In this document: positions 20,516-28,793 of the stretch, one piece after another
Numbering within the stretch: the stretch's first letter is position 1
Layout: each line of letters starts with the position of its first letter
Origin: Luteimonas sp. MC1572
Lineage (GTDB): Bacteria; Pseudomonadota; Gammaproteobacteria; Xanthomonadales; Xanthomonadaceae
Direction: 5' to 3'
Assembly (NCBI RefSeq): GCF_016615815.1
Contig: NZ_CP067112.1
Location: 372,001 to 436,000, forward strand
Length of the DNA: 64,000 nucleotides
The notes under the pieces: model-generated
Database searches by the model: none
What the model saw: the letters and a program-made list of their open reading frames with translations, nothing else
Told to the model about the DNA's origin: nothing
Program-made: the position numbers and the translations under genes

Positions 20516-22210
20516 TTAATCGCCATCCCGGGCGAACGGTGGCGCCTGGCAGTGCGGGTCGATGTCCGTGCCCGCTACCAGCCACCAGTCCTGGCGGCTG
20601 GCGCGGCCCATGCGCAGGGCCCGGCCACGGTCCACGCAAGGGTTGAGTGCTTCGTCTGGCAGCCACAGCCAGCGCCGTTCGGGGGCCTGGGCGGCCCACG
20701 CCGCGGCGTCGCGCCACTGCAGGTGCCAGGGACGTTTGAACCCGAACTCGGTCATCGGGCGCCTGGCCTGCAGGAGATGCTGTTCCCGCCATGCCACGGC
20801 GCCGAGTTCGCCGTCCGCGCCAATCCGCGTGTCCACCCGCTGCATCAGCGCGCGACCCGAGCTCGAGGCGTCCAGCGCCGGCGCGAGCGCCAGCCCGTAC
20901 GTCATCCATACCATCGCCGTGAACAGGACGAGCGCGAGCGCGATGCGTCGCCCGCGGAAGACCGCGGCCAGCACCCAGGCACCGGCGCCGAGCACACCGA
21001 GCGCCCACAGCAGCGTGCGCATGTCCGCGGGTTCGATGCCACGCGATGCGGCGAGGCGCGCGGCCCAGGCGGCGTCCGCCAGGCCGCTCGTCGCGGCGCC
21101 CAGGCACAACGCACCGACCAGCAGCAGCCAGCCGCACAGCAGCCGGCGCACGCCGGCGCGGCGCAGCAGCGCCGGCAGCAGCGGTGCCGCGGCCAGGCAC
21201 AGCGCCGGCAGCGCCGGGAACACATACACCTCGCGCTTGCCGGGGCTCAGCGAAAAGAACAGCAGCACCAGCGCCGCCCAGCCCAGCAGCAGCACGTAGC
21301 GCGGATCGCCGCGGCGCAGGCGCCGCCACCACGCCGGCAGCAGCCAAGGCAGCAGCAGGGCGCCCGGCAGCCACAGCGTGGCGATGGTCTGCGCGTAGTA
21401 CCAGGGCGGCTGCACGTGGTGCCAGGCGTTGACGTAGCGCTCGCCGGTCTGGCGGAAGAGCAGCTCGTGCGCGTAGGCCTGCAGCGCCGGATCCGGGTTG
21501 CGCAGCAGCGCGAGGCCGAGCGGTGCCAGCCACACCGCCGCCCCGGCGGCGAACGCGGCAAGCGCGAGCGCGGCATCACCCGCGACGCGCCTGGTAGGGA
21601 GATGCGTCTGGCGCCGCCGGACCCCCAGCCACGGCAGCAGCACCAGCAGCGGCAGGAAGCCCACGCCCTTGGTCACCGTGCCCAGTCCCGCGGCGAACAT
21701 GGCGACTGCCAGCCACCTCCGGTCGCGGCCTGCCAGCAGGTGGCGCAGCAGGGCGCACAGCGACAGCGTGGTCAGCGCCACCAGCACCATGTCGATCTGC
21801 GCGCGCTTGGCCTGCAGGCCGAACTGCAGGCACACGAACAGCGCGCCCATTGCCCACGGCGCGTGCCGCCGCGACCAAAGCCGCCCGGCGGCGGCATGTA
21901 CCAGCGCCAGCGTCGCCAGTGCCGCGAGCAGCGACGGCAGCAGGAACGCCACGCGCCAGTCGCGGACGACGGTCCAGCTGGCGGCCTGCATCCACATGAA
22001 TACCGGGGGCTTCTCGGCGTAGGCTTCGTGGCCGCGGCGCGGCACCAGCCAGTCGCCGCTGTCCACCATGGCGCGTGCCGCCAGCGCGAACCGCGGCTCG
22101 TCCGGGGGCGATGGATCGCGCAGGCCGATTCCCGCGCCGAGCGCGAGCAGGATCAGCAGGGCCAGGAGCCAGGTGCGCGCGTGTCTTGGGGCGGGAGGCA
22201 ATGGCGGCAT
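20516..22210 (-). CDS. ArnT-like GT39 glycosyltransferase
   Basis: 564 residues from the ATG at 22210 (MPPLPPAPRHARTWLLALLI). About a dozen membrane spans and the first periplasmic loop motif DEPRFALAARAMVDSGDWLVP-type sequence, with the acidic catalytic residues just after span one, identify the PMT/ArnT fold. EKPPVFMWMQAASW and FFSLSPGKREVYVFP are further family stretches. It should transfer a sugar from undecaprenyl phosphate onto lipid A or another periplasmic acceptor. No arnBCAD genes accompany it, so the donor is probably made by the GT2 at 17702-18484 and need not be aminoarabinose. First gene of the lipid A operon, divergent from the ColRS-like pair 106 bases away. Confidence 0.88.
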   Translation of the reverse strand: MPPLPPAPRHARTWLLALLILLALGAGIGLRDPSPPDEPRFALAARAMVDSGDWLVPRRGHEAYAEKPPVFMWMQAASWTVVRDWRVAFLLPSLLAALATLALVHAAAGRLWSRRHAPWAMGALFVCLQFGLQAKRAQIDMVLVALTTLSLCALLRHLLAGRDRRWLAVAMFAAGLGTVTKGVGFLPLLVLLPWLGVRRRQTHLPTRRVAGDAALALAAFAAGAAVWLAPLGLALLRNPDPALQAYAHELLFRQTGERYVNAWHHVQPPWYYAQTIATLWLPGALLLPWLLPAWWRRLRRGDPRYVLLLGWAALVLLFFSLSPGKREVYVFPALPALCLAAAPLLPALLRRAGVRRLLCGWLLLVGALCLGAATSGLADAAWAARLAASRGIEPADMRTLLWALGVLGAGAWVLAAVFRGRRIALALVLFTAMVWMTYGLALAPALDASSSGRALMQRVDTRIGADGELGAVAWREQHLLQARRPMTEFGFKRPWHLQWRDAAAWAAQAPERRWLWLPDEALNPCVDRGRALRMGRASRQDWWLVAGTDIDPHCQAPPFARDGD

Positions 22211-22316
22211 GCCGCGGATGCTACCGCCGACACGTGGGAGAATCGTCGGAATCGCGGCGTTCCGACGCCGCTCCGACGTCGCGGCGCGCAGCCTCGCCTG
22301 ATTTCCGGAGCTCTGC

Positions 22317-23009
22317 ATGCACCTGCTGGTCGTGGAGGACAACCGCAACCTGGTCGCCAATCTCTTCGACTATTTCGAAGCCCGCGGCCACATGCTTGAC
22401 GCGGCGCCCGATGGCCCCACCGGGCTGCACCTGGCCGGGCACCACGCATACGACGCCATCGTCCTCGACTGGATGCTGCCGCGCCTCGACGGGCCGGAAG
22501 TGCTGCGCCGCCTGCGCGAGGACGGCAGCGACGTGCCGGTGCTGATGCTGACCGCGCGCGACGAACTGCCCGACAAGATCATCGGCTTCCGCGCCGGTGC
22601 CGACGACTACCTGACCAAGCCGTTCGCGCTGCCGGAACTCGAGGTGCGCCTCGAGGCACTGGTGGCGCGTGCCACCGGCCGCGGGCGCAGGCGCGTGCTC
22701 GAGGTCGCCGACCTCAAGCTGGACCTTGCCACGCTGGAGGCCACGCGCGGTGGCCGCGTGCTGCACCTCTACCCGGCCTGCCGCAAGCTGCTGGAAGTGC
22801 TGATGCGCGCCAGCCCCGCGGCGGTGACCCGGGACCGCCTGGAGCACGCGCTCTGGGGTGACGATCCGCCCGATGGCGACATGCTGCGTTCGCACGTCTA
22901 CGAGCTGCGGCGCAGCGTCGACGAACCGTTCGAGCGCAAGCTGATCCATACCCTGCCGCGCGTCGGCTATCGCATCGCCGAGCTGCCGGCAGAAGGTGGT
23001 GACGGATGA
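22317..23009 (+). CDS. OmpR-family response regulator, ColR/VgrR-like
   Basis: 230 residues. The receiver domain has E7-D8, phosphoacceptor D51 (IVLDWMLPRLDG), and K101 (YLTKPFALPELEV). The C-terminal winged helix includes RSHVYELRRSVDEPFERKLI and IHTLPRVGYRIAE. The start MHLLVVEDNRNLVANLFDYF and the phrase TARDELPDKIIGFRAGADDY closely recall Xanthomonas ColR/VgrR, from memory and not alignment. A GGAG lies before the ATG. It is divergent from the lipid A modification operon and is a good candidate for its regulator, as ColRS systems control envelope-modifying genes. Overlaps the kinase gene by four bases (ATGA). Confidence 0.92.
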   Translation: MHLLVVEDNRNLVANLFDYFEARGHMLDAAPDGPTGLHLAGHHAYDAIVLDWMLPRLDGPEVLRRLREDGSDVPVLMLTARDELPDKIIGFRAGADDYLTKPFALPELEVRLEALVARATGRGRRRVLEVADLKLDLATLEATRGGRVLHLYPACRKLLEVLMRASPAAVTRDRLEHALWGDDPPDGDMLRSHVYELRRSVDEPFERKLIHTLPRVGYRIAELPAEGGDG

Positions 23010-24292
23010 CGGCGCGCAGCAGCCTGCGCAGTCGCCTGACCTGGTCGCTGGTCGGCTACGTCCTGCTGCTGTCACTGACGGTGCTGGCGCACGGGCTGGT
23101 CGTCAACGAGCGCGCCGAAGCACTGGTCTGGGAATCACTGCTGGAGGCGGAGTTCGATCACCTCATCGCCCGCAGCGGCGATCCGGGTTATCGCTGGAAC
23201 GACACCGACACGCTGTCCCTGTACGAAGCGCCGGCCAGGCCGCTGCCCACGGAGCTGGCGGCACTGGAGCCCGGCGTGCACGACGAGGTGAAGCTCGATG
23301 GTGTCGACCACGTGCTGATGGTGCGTGACATCGGCGGCAGGCGGCTGGCGCTTGCGCTGAACATCACCGACCTGGAGCGGCGCGAGCGCGAGCTGGGAAT
23401 GAGCATGCTGGCCTCCGCGCTGCTGGTGGCGATGCTGCTGGGGGTGTTCGCGGCGTGGGGCGCGGGTCGGCTGGTGCGGCCGCTGGCCGACCTTGCCGGA
23501 CAGATCGCCCGCTTGAGCCCGGGGCGCGCGGAAGCACGGGTCACGGTGCCGGACGAGGCGACCAGCGAGCTGGTGGTGATCGCCGACGCGGTCAACGGTT
23601 ACCTCGCGCGCAACGCCGAGTTCGTCGAGCGCGAGCGCGCGTTCATTGACAGCGCCAGCCACGAACTGCGCACGCCGATCGCGGTGATCGCCGGCGCGGC
23701 GGAGCTTGCGTCGGCGCAGCCGGGCGTGCCGCCCAAGGCGCTGGAGAAGCTGCAGCGCATCCACCGCACCACCCGCGACATGGAGCGGCTGGTGTCGCTG
23801 CTGCTGGTGCTGGCCAAGGAGCCGGCGCGGCTGGCGCGGGCCAACGACCGCATCGCGCTCGGCGAGCTGCTTCCGGAAATCGTCGAGGACCACCGGCCCA
23901 TGGCCCTGGCCAAGGGCCTGCAGCTGGTGCTCGTGGAGGCGCCGCCGTGCGAGCTGCTGGCCCCGGCTCCGGTGGTGCAGGCGGCGATCGGCAACCTGTT
24001 GCGCAATGCCATCGAGAACAGCGGTGGCGGCGTGATCCACATCCGGCTGCGGGCGGACGCGGTGGTCGAGATCGACGATCCCGGGCAGGGCATGTCGCCG
24101 GAGGAAATCAGTGCCGTGTACGCGCGCGCCGCGCGTGGCGGCACGCGCGATGGCGGCGGCATCGGCCTCGACCTGATCACCCGGCTGTGCGCGCACCTGG
24201 GCTGGGGCCTCGCGATCGATTCGCGCCCCGGCGAGGGCACCACCGCCCGCCTGGATCTGGGCGCGTCACGGGTGCCGTCCGGCGCGGTGTAG
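23006..24292 (+). CDS. Sensor histidine kinase, ColS/VgrS-like
   Basis: 428 residues. Membrane span 1 (about 12-30), a periplasmic domain of about 100 residues, span 2 (about 132-150), HAMP, HisKA with H219 in SASHELRTPIAVI, and an ATPase domain with NLLRNAIENSG and GGGIGLDLITRLC. The periplasmic part starts with NERAE (34-38), giving one ExxE sequence close to the membrane; ExxE motifs in VgrS/ColS-type kinases have been linked to ferric iron or zinc sensing. It should phosphorylate the adjacent regulator, with which it is translationally coupled (ATGA). Metal sensing here is inference from family. Confidence 0.92.
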   Translation: MTARSSLRSRLTWSLVGYVLLLSLTVLAHGLVVNERAEALVWESLLEAEFDHLIARSGDPGYRWNDTDTLSLYEAPARPLPTELAALEPGVHDEVKLDGVDHVLMVRDIGGRRLALALNITDLERRERELGMSMLASALLVAMLLGVFAAWGAGRLVRPLADLAGQIARLSPGRAEARVTVPDEATSELVVIADAVNGYLARNAEFVERERAFIDSASHELRTPIAVIAGAAELASAQPGVPPKALEKLQRIHRTTRDMERLVSLLLVLAKEPARLARANDRIALGELLPEIVEDHRPMALAKGLQLVLVEAPPCELLAPAPVVQAAIGNLLRNAIENSGGGVIHIRLRADAVVEIDDPGQGMSPEEISAVYARAARGGTRDGGGIGLDLITRLCAHLGWGLAIDSRPGEGTTARLDLGASRVPSGAV

Positions 24293-24335
24293 GCTTCGGT
24301 GCTGCGTCGGCCCCCCAACCGGCGAGGTGCGCGAC

Positions 24336-24992
24336 ATGCAATTCGCCTGGCCCCTGGTGCTGTTCGACCTCGATGGCACGCTGGTCGACAGCGCCGCCGA
24401 CATCGCCGAAGCGGTCAACCGCACGCTCGACGAGCTCGGCCATCCGCGCCAGCCGGAAGCTATGGTGCGCAGCTGGATCGGCCTCGGCACGCGCGTGCTG
24501 ATGGAGAGCGCGCTGCAGCATGTCGCCAGCCGCACGCCGGTGGATGAGGTGCTGCCGCGGCTGATGCGCCATTACGGCGACTGCCTGCTGCTGCAGGCGC
24601 GCCTGTATCCCGGCACCGTGGAGACGCTTGACGCACTGCACGCCGATGGCGTGGCCATGGCGATCTGCACCAACAAGCCCGAGCGCTACGTGGGTCCGCT
24701 GCTCGAGGCGATGGGCATCGCCCACCGCTTCGACGGCATCGTCGGCGGCGACACGCTTGCCGAGCGCAAGCCGCACGCACTGCCGCTGCTGCACCTGGCC
24801 GCGCAGCACGGCCGGCGTGTGGACGAATGCCTGATGGTCGGCGACTCCGAGGCCGATGCCGGCGCCGCGCAGGCCGCCGGCATGGACCTGGTGCTGCTGC
24901 GCCACGGCTACCCGCGCGACTTCGACCTGGAGCGCGCGGGCGCGGTGGCGGTTCTGGATGGTCTGGAGGGGTTGCTCGCGCTCCGCGGCTGA
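24336..24992 (+). CDS. gph: Phosphoglycolate phosphatase (HAD superfamily)
   Basis: 218 residues from the ATG at 24336, with GAGG eight bases upstream; an in-frame GTG at 24327 is an alternative. HAD motifs are intact: nucleophile D11 and acid D13 in LFDLDGTLVDS, motif II in CTNKPERYV, lysine in ERKPHALPLL, and motif IV MVGDSEADAGAA. The cap domain lies at about 20-80. It removes 2-phosphoglycolate formed during DNA repair and oxidative damage. The length and motif order match bacterial Gph. It begins 43 bases after the sensor kinase gene and converges on btuB. Confidence 0.9.
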   Translation: MQFAWPLVLFDLDGTLVDSAADIAEAVNRTLDELGHPRQPEAMVRSWIGLGTRVLMESALQHVASRTPVDEVLPRLMRHYGDCLLLQARLYPGTVETLDALHADGVAMAICTNKPERYVGPLLEAMGIAHRFDGIVGGDTLAERKPHALPLLHLAAQHGRRVDECLMVGDSEADAGAAQAAGMDLVLLRHGYPRDFDLERAGAVAVLDGLEGLLALRG

Positions 24993-25000
24993 CGGCAACC

Positions 25001-25016
25001 CCGCGGCAACCCGCGG
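25001..25016. terminator. Short hairpin between convergent gph and btuB
   Basis: CCGCGG, a CAAC loop and CCGCGG form a six-pair stem in the 24-base gap between the two convergent genes. Without a T tract on either side it is only a possible bidirectional terminator. Confidence 0.3.
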
Positions 25017-26891
25017 TCAGGGCCGCTGCTGGTAGCGCAGCGTCAGCCCGTATTCCCGCCCCGGCTGGTTGAACCAGGCGATCGTTTCGTATTCGCGGTC
25101 GAACACGTTGGCCACCCGCGCCTGCAGCGTCCACTCGCTGCTGATCGCGTATTCCAGGCGCAGGTCGAGGGTGCCGTAGCCGCCGAGGCGCGCGCTGTTG
25201 GCGGCATCGTCGTAGCGCGCGCCGTTGCCGAAGCCGCTCATGCCGATGCGGAACGCGCCCAGCGCGCGGTCGATGTCGACGCGCGCGGTGTTGCGCGAGC
25301 GGCGCGGCAGCAGGTTGCCGTGGTTGCTTCCGACACTGCGGTTGCGCGGGTCGATGTGGCTCAGCTCGGCGTTGAGGTCCCAGCCGGCCAGCGACATGAA
25401 GCCGGTCAGCTCGGCGCCGCGGATGCGTGCCTCGTCGACGTTCACCAGGGCAAACGCCGTGTCGTAGCCGATCAGCTCCTCGATGTCGGTCTGGAACGCG
25501 TTGACGGTCCAGTTCCAGCCCTCGCCGAACTGCGCCAGCCCGAGGTTCACCGTCCGCGATTCCTCGGGCTCCAGGTCCGGGTTGCCCCAGCCACCGGGGT
25601 AGTACAGGTCGTTGAAGGTCGGCACCTTGAAGCCCGTGCCGGCGCTGGCGGTGAAGCGCATGCCGTTGGCGAACTTCAGGCCGTAGCCGACGCTGCCGGT
25701 GGCGTGGCCACCGAACTGCTGGTTGTCGTCGTGGCGCAGGCTCGCTTCGTAGCTGTGCGCGCCGCTCCCGCCCTGGTAGGCGAGGAACAGGCCCGCGTTG
25801 TCGCGGCTGTCGACGGTGAAGCCGGTGCTGCCGGTCACGCGGTCGCGCATCCAGTCGACGCCGGCGCTGACGAGGTGCGTTTCGGCCACGCTGAGGTCGC
25901 CCTGCACCGACGCGGTGTCGCGACGGGTTTCGAAGGTGCTGGCGAAGCTGCGGGTATCGGTGGCGTGGTCGAAGAAGTGGCTCTCGGCCAGGTCCTCGGC
26001 GCGGCCGACTCGCACGTTGACGTCGGTGCGCGCGTCCGGGCGCCAGCCGAGGCGGGCACCGAACACCTGCTGGCGGTTGTCGGCCTCGTTGCCGCCGAAC
26101 ACGGTGCCGTCGTATTCGTTGAAGGCGTCGGCGACCAGCGCGTGGCCTTCCAGCTCCACGGTCTCGCCGAGGGTGCCGCCGCCACGCACGCTCAGCGATG
26201 CGTTGCGGTAGCCGTCGCGGTCGGGTTCGTCGGCATAGCAGCCCGCGCCCCAGCCGGCGGCGGTGCCGCGGCAGGAGTCGATGCCGTCGGTCCGCTGCCA
26301 CGCGCCCTGCGCCTGGAACCAGCCGCGTTCGCCGGTATGGCCGATGCCGGCGCTGGCCTGGCGCAGGTGGTTGCTGCCGATGCCAAGGCTGAGGTTGCTG
26401 CGCGTGCCGGCGCCGGCGCGGCGAGTGAACACCTGGATTACCCCGCCGATGGCTTCGGAGCCGTACAGGCTGGACCGTGGGCCGCGCACGATTTCCACGC
26501 GGTCGATCTGGTCGAGCGGCAGGTCCTGGAACGACGCCATGCCGGCCGAGGCCGAGCCGATGCGCACGCCGTCCACCAGCACCAGCACGTGGTCGGATTC
26601 CGTTCCGCGCACGAACAGCGACGACAGCTTGCCGGGGCCACCCTGATTGGCGAGGTTGATGCCGGCGCGGCCGCGCAGCAGTTCCTGGAGGGAGGTCGCC
26701 TGGCTGCGCTCGATGGCGGCGCGGTCGAGCACCTGCACCGGCACGTTGCTGTCCTCGGCGTTGATCGCGGTACGGGTGGCGGTGACCACGATGGTGTCGA
26801 GGTCGGTGGACTGGATGGCGCCGGCGGCGAAGGCCGCGGGTGACAGGGCCAGGGCAACGGCAAGGGTCGAGATCCGGTACTGCGGTTTCAT
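25017..26891 (-). CDS. btuB: TonB-dependent vitamin B12 receptor
   Basis: 624 residues from the ATG at 26891, which has GGAG seven bases upstream. A signal peptide (about 1-23, ISTLAVALALSPAAFA) is followed by a TonB box (DTIVVTATR), a plug domain with LLRGRAGINLANQGGPGKLS and VEIVRGPRSSLYGSEAIGGV, and a 22-strand barrel. SGTGFKVPTFNDLYYPGG-type sequence (starting at about residue 440) and the final aromatic-rich strand EYGLTLRYQQ are typical of BtuB. It imports cobalamins across the outer membrane using TonB energy. The identification is strengthened by a cobalamin riboswitch in its leader. No other B12 uptake gene follows it in the window. Confidence 0.95.
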   Translation of the reverse strand: MKPQYRISTLAVALALSPAAFAAGAIQSTDLDTIVVTATRTAINAEDSNVPVQVLDRAAIERSQATSLQELLRGRAGINLANQGGPGKLSSLFVRGTESDHVLVLVDGVRIGSASAGMASFQDLPLDQIDRVEIVRGPRSSLYGSEAIGGVIQVFTRRAGAGTRSNLSLGIGSNHLRQASAGIGHTGERGWFQAQGAWQRTDGIDSCRGTAAGWGAGCYADEPDRDGYRNASLSVRGGGTLGETVELEGHALVADAFNEYDGTVFGGNEADNRQQVFGARLGWRPDARTDVNVRVGRAEDLAESHFFDHATDTRSFASTFETRRDTASVQGDLSVAETHLVSAGVDWMRDRVTGSTGFTVDSRDNAGLFLAYQGGSGAHSYEASLRHDDNQQFGGHATGSVGYGLKFANGMRFTASAGTGFKVPTFNDLYYPGGWGNPDLEPEESRTVNLGLAQFGEGWNWTVNAFQTDIEELIGYDTAFALVNVDEARIRGAELTGFMSLAGWDLNAELSHIDPRNRSVGSNHGNLLPRRSRNTARVDIDRALGAFRIGMSGFGNGARYDDAANSARLGGYGTLDLRLEYAISSEWTLQARVANVFDREYETIAWFNQPGREYGLTLRYQQRP

Positions 26892-27024
26892 GCGTGTCTC
26901 CATGCGTCGCGCACGCCCGCGCGACAGTGTCGTGGAGGTTGCGGGCAGGGAGCGGGGACGGAAGGAGACGTGGCGAGGCACGGCGCACTGCCGCCGCAAC
27001 GCCCTCCGCGTCACAACCAGTCGT

Positions 27025-27240
27025 CTTTCGGGCCGGTCTCCGGGCTTGCGGGCGGAGCGATGCAGCCGCTCCAGCCCCGGCGCCTTCCCGTGCGATGCAC
27101 AGTGGCGGTTTGCCGGGGTGTTCCACGCTTACCGTTGCGGGGGCAGCGCCGGAGTGCTTCGCACGCCTTGGTGGCGGGCGGAAGGTCACCGGCTTCCCGT
27201 TTCAACCGTTGGGGGAAGCCCCGCGGGTCACCAGAAAGTG
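27025..27240 (-). promoter_or_regulatory. Cobalamin (AdoCbl) riboswitch of btuB
   Basis: Read on the minus strand, the conserved elements occur in order: GAAACGGGAAGCCGGTG (around 27187-27204), the core GCTGCCCCCGCAACGGTAAG (around 27132-27151) and the B12 box AAGCCCGGAGACCGGCC (27031-27047). The box ends 140 bases before the btuB start, leaving room for an expression platform with a kissing loop. Together with the riboswitch, the 357-base gap 26892-27248 is accounted for. B12 binding should lower btuB expression. Exact 5' and 3' limits are approximate. Confidence 0.93.
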
Positions 27241-27248
27241 CGCGCAGT

Positions 27249-27593
27249 CTACGGCATCGCGCCGTCGTCGTCCTGCATCACCGTGGTGGTCACCGGCCCC
27301 GCCGGCGGGCGGTTGCGCGGCGCAGGCAGCTGCGCGATCGCCTCTTCGGCGGCCGCCACCAGCTCCACGCGGCGCGCATCCGGCACGTCCTGCCAGTGGC
27401 AGTCGCACAGCGCGCCCTCGAGCGAATACAGCAGGTTGAGGCTGGGCTTGAAGCCGGCGCGCTTGATGCGCATGAAGGCGTCCAGCGGCCCGGCGGCGAT
27501 CAGGTCCTCGGGAGTGCGCAGCCCGACCTGGCGCAGCCACGCGGCCGACTTCGGGCCTATGTTGCGCATCTTGAGCGGCGGTGGCGCGCTCAT
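27249..27593 (-). CDS. TfoX/Sxy C-terminal domain protein
   Basis: 114 residues. The region 8-85 (MRNIGPKSAAWLRQVGLRTP through CHWQDVPDARRVELV) matches the TfoX C-terminal domain, a helix-hairpin-helix-like fold, without the N-terminal domain of competence regulator Sxy. Stand-alone copies are common in Xanthomonads and of unknown function. The last 20 residues are acidic and unconserved. Its ATG overlaps the stop of msrC (ATGA at 27593), so the two are coupled. The riboswitch for btuB begins immediately downstream of its stop, and btuB probably has its own promoter inside or near this gene. Confidence 0.85.
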   Translation of the reverse strand: MSAPPPLKMRNIGPKSAAWLRQVGLRTPEDLIAAGPLDAFMRIKRAGFKPSLNLLYSLEGALCDCHWQDVPDARRVELVAAAEEAIAQLPAPRNRPPAGPVTTTVMQDDDGAMP

Positions 27594-28075
27594 TGCCCCA
27601 TGGTTTCCAGATACACGGCGGCGATCTCCTCGAGTCCCCTCTGGTCAGTAACGTCAAACCGGCCGGGAACCGGACTGTCGAGGTCGAACACCCCGACCAG
27701 CGCGCCGTCGTGGAACAGCGGCACCACCAGCTCCGAGCGTGATGCGGCGTCGCAGGCGATATGGCCGGGGAAGGCCTCGACGTCGTCGACGCGCTGGGTG
27801 AGCGCAGTGCGCGCCGCGGCGCCGCACACGCCGCGGTCGAGCGGAATGCGCACGCAGGCCGGCTGCCCCTGGAACGGACCGACCACCAGTTCCGTGCCGT
27901 CGAAGAAGTAGAACCCGACCCAGTTGAGGTCCGGCAGCGCGTGGTAGACCAGCGCCGAGAGGTTGGCGGCATTGGCGATGCGGTCGCGTTCGCCGGCCAG
28001 CAGTGCGCGTGCCTGCGCGACGAGCTGCGCGTACTGCTCCGGCTTGTCGCCGCTTAGAATCTGCGAGGTGAACAT
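27590..28075 (-). CDS. msrC: Free methionine-(R)-sulfoxide reductase (GAF type)
   Basis: 161 residues. It reduces free methionine-R-sulfoxide with thioredoxin-type electron donors. It is a single GAF domain with the three conserved cysteines of fRMsr: C74 (QPACVRIPL), C84 (RGVCGAA) and C108 (PGHIACD). LSGDKPEQYAQLVAQARALL and SRSELVVPLFHDGALVGVFD are family stretches. The start ATG at 28075 shares the tetranucleotide CATG with the divergent bioD start. No Shine-Dalgarno is visible, and a TACACT sequence seven bases before the ATG could be a -10 element giving a leaderless transcript. Coupled to the TfoX-like gene downstream. Confidence 0.92.
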   Translation of the reverse strand: MFTSQILSGDKPEQYAQLVAQARALLAGERDRIANAANLSALVYHALPDLNWVGFYFFDGTELVVGPFQGQPACVRIPLDRGVCGAAARTALTQRVDDVEAFPGHIACDAASRSELVVPLFHDGALVGVFDLDSPVPGRFDVTDQRGLEEIAAVYLETMGQ

Positions 28076-28778
28076 GACAGCGAGTGTAGCGCGCCGTGTG
28101 CTGGTGACCGGCACCGACACCGGCGTGGGAAAGAGCGTTGCCAGCGTCGCGCTGATGCATGCGCTGCGTGCCCGCGGGCTGCGCGTACGCGGCATGAAGC
28201 CGGTGGCCGCCGGCTGCGATGCAACACCGCACGGCCTGCGCAACGAGGATGCGCTGGTCCTCCAGGCCGCCAGCGACCCGCCCGCGGCCTACGCCGACGT
28301 GAACCCGTGGGCGCTGCCCGAGCCGACCGCACCACAGCTGGCGGCACGCGCGGCGGGGGTCGGGGTCGCGTTGCCGCCGATCGTGGCGGCCTACGCGCGG
28401 CTCGCGGCGGAGGCCGACGTGGTGGTCGTGGAGGGCGCCGGTGGCTGGCTCTCGCCGCTGGCGGACGGCATCGAGCATGCCGACCTCGCGCGCGCGCTGC
28501 AGCTGCCGGTGCTGCTGGTGGTCGGGCTGCGCCTGGGCTGCCTCAGCCATGCGCGGCTGAGCGCCCGGACAATCATCGGCGACGGCTGCAGGCTGCTCGG
28601 CTGGGTGGGTTGCGCCGTGGATCCCGGGTTCGCCCGCGGCGACGACTATCTCGACCTGCTGCGCGACGCGCTGCCCGTGCCGTGCCTGGGGGTGGTGCCG
28701 CACGCTGGCGCGGTGCCGGACCCGGGCGTGTTGGCGGGCAGCCTGCACGCCGCGGCCGCCGCCGTCGCCGGCGACTGA
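28074..28778 (+). CDS. bioD: Dethiobiotin synthetase
   Basis: 234 residues. It carboxylates and closes 7,8-diaminononanoate to dethiobiotin with ATP, the penultimate step of biotin synthesis. P-loop GTDTGVGKS at residues 13-21, MKPVAAGCD with the substrate lysine, and VVEGAGGWLSPLADG are diagnostic. The start at 28074 has GAGG five bases upstream (GAGGTGAACATG); a later GTG at 28098 is less likely. The start codon overlaps that of the divergent msrC. A TAGAAT sequence at 28055-28060 may be its -10 element, which would place the promoter inside msrC. No other bio genes are in the window. Confidence 0.95.
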   Translation: MTASVARRVLVTGTDTGVGKSVASVALMHALRARGLRVRGMKPVAAGCDATPHGLRNEDALVLQAASDPPAAYADVNPWALPEPTAPQLAARAAGVGVALPPIVAAYARLAAEADVVVVEGAGGWLSPLADGIEHADLARALQLPVLLVVGLRLGCLSHARLSARTIIGDGCRLLGWVGCAVDPGFARGDDYLDLLRDALPVPCLGVVPHAGAVPDPGVLAGSLHAAAAAVAGD

Positions 28779-28793
28779 CCCGCGGCGCCTGCA

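Noticed and set aside
20139..21533. A single 464-residue protein joining the PAP2 remnant to upstream sequence
   Set aside because: The upstream part of that frame is antisense-like low-complexity sequence out of frame with the real GT39 gene; only the last 102 codons resemble a protein family.
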